Origin: Polyrhizophydium stewartii
Lineage: Eukaryota > Chytridiomycota > Chytridiomycetes > Rhizophydiales
Reading direction: 5' to 3'
DNA: 12,153 nucleotides
NCBI GenBank assembly: GCA_027604665.1
Contig: JADGIZ010000533.1
Coordinates: forward strand, 1-12,153
The notes beneath the pieces are model-generated. The model had not been told where the DNA came from, searched no databases, and saw nothing but the letters and a program-made list of their open reading frames with translations. This document shows, in pieces, positions 6,328-12,153 of this stretch (position 1 is its first letter; every line of letters begins with the position of its first letter). A program made the position numbers and the translations under genes.

Positions 6328-9300
6328 ATGTCCGGCGTATTCGACGATTCCATGTTCTCGCTGCGCAGCATCTACTTTGATATCGACGCCTTCCGCGGCC
6401 AGCCGCCGCCCAGGGTGGGTGTCGGCCGCCCGCATCCGCTGCGCTGCCCGCGTACGTGCGCTCACGCCCCGGCCCCCGTCCGCCGCCACGGCCTGTGCAT
6501 CCCGCGCAGATCCATGCCAGGCCGACCGACACCGACCGCGAATGCATCCCGCGCGCCATCGCCCACGACCCCGTGCGCGACGTGCTGCTGCGCGAGGAGG
6601 GCTACTCGGGCCGCCCGCGGCGGCAGGTGGTGCAGGAGCTCGCCCCGCTGCGCCGCGCGAACCCGGGCATCGAGGAGCACATGCGCAGCCGGTTCCACTC
6701 GACCGAGTACCTGCGCGAGTACGACTGGGACCGCGACGTCGTGGACGTGACCCAGGACGCCCTCGCCAAGGCCGACCTCGAGGGCGACACGCGCACCGTG
6801 GTCCTCACCGACTGCGCCATCGAGATCATCAACCCGCACCCAAAGACCGTCATCCGCCCATTTGCCAAGCCAAAGTACCGCTCGCCGCTCGACCGGCCCG
6901 TGTACTTTCCGCAAGGCCACAAGGCCGTCCTGCCAAAGTTCCCATCCACCCAGCGCTTCAGCACCGCCGTCAACCGCATCGCCACCGTCGACGTCGCCAC
7001 CTCGCGCGCCGCACACAGGCGCTGCAAGGAGATGCTCCGCGGCGCAAAGGACGCCATCCAGCCTTTCATCCTGAGATACGACCGCCCGTTCGACCCCGTC
7101 GAGCCCACGCTGCTCGTGCGCGGGCTCAGCTTCCGCGGCCGCGGGCATCTCGACGTGCGCATGGGCTGGTCCACCGTCACCGAAATCACCGCTGAGGGCG
7201 TCGGCGACATTGCCAACGCATCCGCCGGCAGCGGGGAGAATGCCGGCCCCATGTACTCGGCCGCGGGCTTCTCGAGGCGCACCACGGAGAAGCGCCAGCA
7301 GCTGGAGCAGCAGCAGCAGCAGCAGGCCATCCAGCGCCGCACCACGTTCACCGCGAGCCGCAAGTCCACCTTGACCGCCAAGCAGGAGGCCCCGCTGCAG
7401 GAAGACACCATCAGCGTCTGGGAGCCGCGTCCATCGGAAGCAGCGTCCGCCAGATACTCCAAGGCAGAGGCGCTGGTCTCCTCGCCCGAGTCGGCTTCAG
7501 CTGCGCAGGGCACCAATGCCGCCGCCGCTGTGGTCCAGATGGAGATTGCCCGCCTCCCAATACTCCCGACAAAGTCGGTCCACACGGCATCGGCCAAGTC
7601 AGCGGCCGATCCCACATCTGCGCGCGATGGCAGCGAGCCGAATCCGTGGGCATCGGGCTCACCCGTCAAGCGTGACGACTCGGCCGCGGCCACCGAAAGT
7701 GCTGCCGGTGAGCAGCCTGCGTCGGCAGACAAGCCGTCTGCGCCAAAGAGCCGCCAATCGAGCTTCTTTGAGCTGCACAAGCCAAGCACGCACGACTTTG
7801 ACAAGGACGACGACGGCGACGATGACGACGACGAGTGGATCCGCGAGCAGAAGCGTGCGCTGTTTGGCGGCTGGCAGCACGAGCCCGTGGTCGAGAATCC
7901 CCCTGCAGCCGCCCCTGCGCCGGCGATCCTGTCCACCTCGCGCGGCCGCACGGCTTCCTTCACAGGCCGCCCCTCGCGACCCAACACGGGCGTCCAGCGC
8001 CGGGCCACGCTCGACGACCAGTCGCCACCGTCGTCGGCCGCGCTCGCCGCCGGAACAACCACCCCGCCGGCTCAGCCGGACGGCAAGAAGAACCCATCGA
8101 AACCAACGTCCATCACGGACATCGCCAAGCCGCTCGAGCTGCCGTCGCGCTTCGACGCGCTGATCCGCGAGCAGCAAGCAGCGACGCTCATGAGCATCGC
8201 CAAGCAGACAACCTCTGGCGAGTCGATCCACGCATCGCCTGCTTCAGCATCGCAGGAGGCTGTCGCTGTGACGACAGTCCAATCCCGCGTATCGGTGTCT
8301 ATCGAGATCCCGGCCGCGCTGTCAAAGAGCGCATCGCCCAACGCCTCGGACGCACAGACCGGGTCTGCCCACGATGCACAGCCGCCGCGCACATTCTCGG
8401 CTTCGAGTCAGAACCCTTGGCTCAAGGACTCGCCGGCAAAGCAGCCGGCCGCGGCACTCTCTTCGCACGATGATCGTCCTGCAGCTGGACTTGACGCCAA
8501 GCAGTCGGCGGCGACGCCTGCCTCGATGACCCAGAGCATCGACGACACAAGCGCCGCATGGGCGTCGGTTGTGTCGCCCGCAGTCAACGCACCAGCCATC
8601 GCCGCAACCACCTCAGCCTCGCCACAAAAGATCTCGCCCGCAGCGGCCACTTCATCCGTATCCCCCGCCGCGCCTGTCTCGCAGCGCAAGGCCTCAATCG
8701 AGTCCGTCGCGAGCAAGGCCGACGGCAAAAAGTCCGCCCTTGGCAAGATGCGCGGATGGTCGTCCAAGAGCTTCGACTCTCTCAACGACCGCGACTCGGA
8801 AACCAAAAACGGCGAGCAGGCTGCAACTGCCGCCAGCACCAACTCTGCTGCAGCTCCCGCTCCCGCGCGATCCGCGACCAGCGAGACCCATATCTTTGCG
8901 TCCCCGCGCGACCCGCTCGTCTCGCCGTTCCCAGAACCGCCTGAAGTGCCTGCGGCGCAAGCCACATCGGCCGCGTCCGCGTCGGCTCCAAAGCTCGATT
9001 CGAGCACGTCAAAGAGCCACGAAAAACTCGGCGTGCACGCACAGCAGTCGCAGCCTGATCTCGCTGCCTCGATGTCGTCTGGATCCAAAGACAAGGACAA
9101 GGACAAGAAGAAGGGCCTTGCTGCATCCATCTCCAAGAGCCTCAACAAGCTCAAGCACCTCGGCGACCACAAGGAAAAGTCCCACAAGTCAAAGGAAAAG
9201 TCAGGCGATGATCTCAATGCGAGCGTGAATAAGTCTGTCGCACCGGATGCGTTTCGTGGGTCGTCAAGTAAGGTCGATCTCGCTCCCGAGGTACAGACCT

Positions 9301-11901
9301 ACGGCGATGTGCGGCTGTCTGTCATGGTCGAACATCCGCCGGTCGAGCACCACTCGGCCCACGCAAGCCCGGTCGTGTCGCCCGAGCTCGCATTACAGGA
9401 GCCGGCAGTCAACGCCAAGCCCGCTGCAATGGCCGACAAACAGCCGTCCGTGGCGTCGCTGCCGCCCGCGATGCCGGCGGTCGAGCTGCCATTCAAGACG
9501 CCGAGCGTGGCTATCACAGCCGAGACGCCTGAGCGTGGCGATGCCGCTGCAAAGCAGGATCCGTCCCCGTCGTCGTCGAGCAGGATGGGTGCGCTGACAG
9601 CGTCAGCGCTGCCCTCGCCTGCGTCGACGAGCAACGAGGCATCAAGCGCGTCGACCATCACCAAGCAGATTGACTCACCTGTCCGCGAACCGGTGCCTTC
9701 ACTGCCCGCTCCTGCGGCCGCCAAGACGGGTGAGCCGACTCCCGTCGAGCCGGTTGTGGTCGTGGCTGCAAAGCCCTCCTTCGCAAGCATCGACGAGCCA
9801 TCTCGTGCGACAATCGAAGCTCGAGCCCAGCCGGCTGTCGTTGCGCCTGCGGTTGTTCCAGTTGCGGTGAATGTCGCACCCGCTGTCCTCGAGCCTGTCG
9901 CTGCTCCCGATACGCGCGGTATTGCCAAGATGGACCGGCCAAAGCGACCAGCGGTTTCTCACGCGGATGCATCTGGTGCACCGCCGCCTCCAGAGCCGAT
10001 TGAAGCGCGCAAGACGGAAGCGGACAAGCCCAAAGTCGATGAGGACAAAAACGCTCGTCCGATCGAGCAACCAAGCCACAGGAGCCAAGACGACAAGAAG
10101 CCGACCAGCGAGCCACCAAAGCACGAAGATCCGCACGAACGAGCCTCTGTCCGTCAGTCAATCGCAGCACCGGCCGACCCGCTCGACACCAGCGCAAACC
10201 ACGGCCGTCCCTCACAAGCCGGCACCGAGAACAACATCAAGGTCTCGGACAAGCACCGCTCCGCGCACTTTGCCTCGAGCATCGTCAAGGGCCTCAAGAA
10301 GAGCTCGCAAAACCTGTCGTCCAAGTTTGGCGGCAGCAAGCACAGCCTCGCTGCGGCCTCGACCGAGAGCCTCGCCAGGCATCGCGAAAGCACTTCCGGT
10401 GCAAGCACAGCCCCGCCCGCATTGCCATCGGAAACCGCCGCCAAGATCCAGTACGAGAACATGGATATCAAGATCAGTGCCAAGTCGAGCCGTTTCTTGA
10501 ACGCGATGGATGTGCACAATATCCAGTCGGCGGCGGGCGGCGGGCTCGAGTCGCGTGATCCAGCAGATGAGGCTGTTAAGAAGGCTGAGCCTCAAAAGCC
10601 AGCTGAGGACTCAAAGCCCGTTGATCAGCCAAAGGCGGCTGAGCCTCCAAAGCCCGTCGAGCTGCCAAAGCCCGTCGAGCCGTCAAAGCCCACAGAGCCA
10701 CCAAAGCCCGCTGAGACACCCAAGCCCGCCGAGACGAGGAAATCTGAGGCTTTAGCACCCGCAGCACTCCCTTCAAAGCCATCGTCAACAAACCTCTCAA
10801 TCAGCCCTGAAGACCATGTGAGCCGCGCCGCAAGGAGCCCATGTGACCCAATCGCCTTGCGTCTTACACATTTGCGCAGCTCAAGAACATTGCAAAGGTA
10901 TCCTTCAAGGGATCCAGGTGCGACATCAAGATCGTTGATTTCGAGCTGCACTGCTTCGAGCCCGGAAAGAGTGAGCTCGGGATAATGCATGCACCGCTGC
11001 AGAGAGCCACAAGCTGACGCATCACGCTGTGCAAAACAACAGCCAAGATCTTCAAGCCATACTATCCGATCGAGCTGCGCCGCGTCATCGGGGTCGGCTC
11101 GAGCGGCACCGAGATCCACATTGACGCATGCATCACGCGTGAGGGCGGTAAACCTGGTGGCAAGCTCAAGCACATTGCCTTCGAGGCCGAGTCGGCCGCA
11201 GCCGCGAAGCAGTGGGCGGATAACACTGCGGCGCTCGTGTTCGGCGGTGTGTCTCTGACCGCCATGCTCCTCATCTGGCTGCCTGCTGACACGCGAGTGC
11301 CTCCCCGTGCAGGCGTGCAAGCCGAATCAATGGCTCGCTCGGTCCTCATTCTGGTCGAGAAGTCGGACAAGGAGTCCGGAAAGATGATCGAGAAGCACGT
11401 CAAGGAGGTCATCGAGGCGTCCAGACGCCCGCTCGAGATCAAGAGTGAGTTTTGGCTTGCATCGGCGTGCGAGCGCGAGGTTGTGACCACTGCATCGGGC
11501 TCACCGGACTCATGGCCCAATAGCCGTGCAGTACAACGAGTTCAGCGTCGCCAACGTGCTCGCGGCGGTCGACTTCAAGAAGCTAGGCAACATCTTTTGC
11601 ACAAACAGCGACTTTGTGCCGCGTGTCCAGCAGCTGCTGGTGCGCGAGCGATACTGCAGCAACCCCGTTGTGCTGCCGTGCGAGGCCGACCCCGTCGACG
11701 CCGCGCTCGCCATTGTGCGCTGTGAGTCGGCATGCATCTGAGCCTACTTGTGTTGCCGTTTGTCCATGCAGCCCAGCTGACGCATCGTGTGCGGCAGCAT
11801 CCGTGGGAAAGTCAAACCTCAAGACGCTCTTTGTCTCGGGCGTGTCCCTCAAGCGCGAAGAGAGCAGCAAGCTCAGCGGATTCCTCAACAAGTTCAAGTG
11901 A
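6328..11901 (+). CDS. 1707-aa protein: novel N-terminal block, long disordered middle, C-terminal PH-like plus lipid-kinase-like domains
   Basis: Seven exons: 6328-6414, 6510-10817, 10880-10970, 11043-11246, 11313-11444, 11524-11721 and 11798-11901. They total 5124 bp (1707 codons plus TGA). The start ATG has good context (GCAGCCATG). Residues 1-250 look ordered (EYLREYDWDRDVVDV, STQRFSTAVNRIATVD, QPFILRYDRPFDPVEP); I do not recognise them. Residues 260-1440 are low complexity: polyQ (296-301), an acidic run (460-472), two NPW..SP.K motifs (407 and 664), three basic patches (765-787, 889-926, 1285-1309) and a Lys-Pro-Glu repeat (about 1387-1439). Residues 1466-1563 resemble a PH-like fold ending in a helix with Trp (AAAKQWADN). 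Residues 1572-1674 resemble the N-lobe of diacylglycerol/sphingosine/ceramide kinases (SVLILVEK, then DFKKLGNIF). The GGDG catalytic loop is replaced by TNSD (1634-1637), so an active kinase is unlikely. A cortical or membrane scaffold role is inference. Confidence 0.82.
6415..6509 (+). other. Intron 1 of the 1707-aa gene (95 bp)
   Basis: Donor CCCAGG|GTGGGT and acceptor CGCGCAG|ATC, phase 0. The following exon has no ATG until well inside the conserved-looking block, so the first exon with its ATG at 6328 is needed to start the protein. Confidence 0.72.
7308..7325 (+). repeat. CAG trinucleotide tract (six Gln codons)
   Basis: Six consecutive CAG codons follow CAGCAGCTGGAG, making a short Gln-rich segment that could be helical or coiled (QQLE then Q6). 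All codons are CAG, so the tract could change length. Confidence 0.9.
10581..10739 (+). repeat. Lys-Pro-Glu tandem repeat tract
   Basis: About eight units of a six-residue pattern close to PKP[AVT]E[LPT] lie just before the C-terminal domains. Neighbouring units share most bases (AAGCCCGTCGAG, AAGCCCGCTGAG). The tract probably forms an extended, charged linker. Confidence 0.85.
10818..10879 (+). other. Intron 2 of the 1707-aa gene (62 bp)
   Basis: Donor GACCAT|GTGAGC and acceptor CATTTGCGCAG|CTC with a pyrimidine-rich lead (TTGCGTCTTAC), phase 0. Without splicing the frame runs into an unrelated tail ending at 10985. With splicing the PH-like domain begins. Confidence 0.75.
10971..11042 (+). 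other. Intron 3 of the 1707-aa gene (72 bp)
   Basis: Donor GGAAAGA|GTGAGC and acceptor AACAACAG|CC, phase 1. The branch site GCTGAC has its A at 11017, 25 nt before the acceptor. Confidence 0.75.
11247..11312 (+). other. Intron 4 of the 1707-aa gene (66 bp, stop-free, multiple of 3)
   Basis: Donor TTCGGCG|GTGTGT and acceptor CCCCGTGCAG|GC, phase 1, branch GCTGAC at 11285-11290. It is a multiple of three with no in-frame stop, so retention would add 22 residues between the PH-like and kinase-like parts. Confidence 0.7.
11445..11523 (+). other. Intron 5 of the 1707-aa gene (79 bp)
   Basis: Donor ATCAAGA|GTGAGT and acceptor CCCAATAG|CC, phase 1. A second possible acceptor (GTGCAG at 11531) lies 8 bases downstream, but only the first keeps the frame VQYNEFSVANV. 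Confidence 0.75.
11722..11797 (+). other. Intron 6 of the 1707-aa gene (76 bp)
   Basis: Donor GTGCGCT|GTGAGT and acceptor GTGCGGCAG|CA, phase 1. The branch site GCTGAC has its A at 11780, 17 nt before the acceptor. An earlier CATGCAG (11765-11771) is upstream of the branch and would break the frame. Confidence 0.78.
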
Positions 11902-12126
11902 TGCAACTGTAGCGGCGACGGTGCCGCAACTTTCGATGACGGCTCAGAATGAATGCCAAAAACAACTCGCGGATGGAGCTGCGCATCATTCGCACAGGAT
12001 TTATGTCGTTTGCAGTGTATTTAAGAATCGGTGCCGGCTGCGGCGTGCTCCGCCGGCCGGGAAGGTGAAGCTGGGTGTGATGATATGCATGCCGAGCAGC
12101 GAAGGGGAGGCGCAAGGCTTGAAGAT
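11902..12126 (+). other. 3' flank of the 1707-aa gene
   Basis: No gene is seen. There is no AATAAA. A TATTTAAG at about 12018-12025 is AT-rich and might be part of the 3' end signal or the TATA element of a next gene beyond the window. Confidence 0.5.
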
Positions 12127-12153
12127 TGTGTGTGTGTGTGTGTGTGTGTGTGT
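12127..12153. repeat. TG dinucleotide microsatellite at the window edge
   Basis: Thirteen TG units plus a T run to the last base, so the true length is unknown. Confidence 0.95.

Noticed and set aside
6602..8062. 486-codon minus-strand ORF
   Set aside because: It is antisense to exon 2 of the 1707-aa gene, with no motif and Ser/Arg/Ala-rich shadow composition.
10818..10985. Unspliced tail of the long exon-2 frame, ending at 10985
   Set aside because: A GTGAGC donor at 10818 and a good acceptor at 10879 lead into a continuous set of exons with domain-like sequence. The unspliced tail is Ser/Arg-rich noise.

Overview
The window is a stretch of a eukaryotic, intron-bearing, GC-rich nuclear genome, most likely a fungus. 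The evidence for fungus is a CAF16-type soluble ABC ATPase with the fungal-style C-terminus, a Rho4-like GTPase, and short GT-AG introns with CTGAC branch sites. An early-diverging, chytrid-like lineage is a guess from gene architecture and GC content. I cannot name the species. Because of the GC content almost every frame is open for long stretches, so most long ORFs here are shadows.

Layout. (1) Positions 1-1131, plus strand: the 3' portion of a single-pass membrane protein with a low-complexity ectodomain, one transmembrane helix, and a tail with two tyrosine-containing repeats. (2) 1132-1889: gene-free, between two convergent genes. (3) 1890-3080, minus: CAF16 homologue in two exons (325 aa). 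(4) 3081-3332: short spacer with a good TATA box for CAF16. (5) 3333-5849, minus: Rho-family GTPase in four exons (about 408 aa) with a roughly 208-residue N-terminal extension, a Gly/Val-rich replacement of the usual Rho insert, and a CLVL prenylation box. (6) 5850-6327: divergent intergenic region. (7) 6328-11901, plus: a seven-exon gene for a 1707-aa protein. It has an unrecognised N-terminal block, a very long disordered Ser/Ala/Pro/Lys-rich middle, and a C-terminus that looks like a PH-like domain followed by a degenerate diacylglycerol/sphingosine-kinase-type domain. (8) 11902-12153: 3' flank ending in a TG microsatellite.

All splice models were built by hand from reading-frame continuity, splice consensus and family alignment from memory. 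The exon lengths sum to whole codons in each of the three complete genes. No operon logic applies. The thematic links are inferential: a membrane protein with sorting-type tail motifs, a membrane-anchored Rho GTPase, and a large scaffold with basic patches and lipid-kinase-like fold all point to the cell cortex. CAF16 belongs to transcription and mRNA control (CCR4-NOT).
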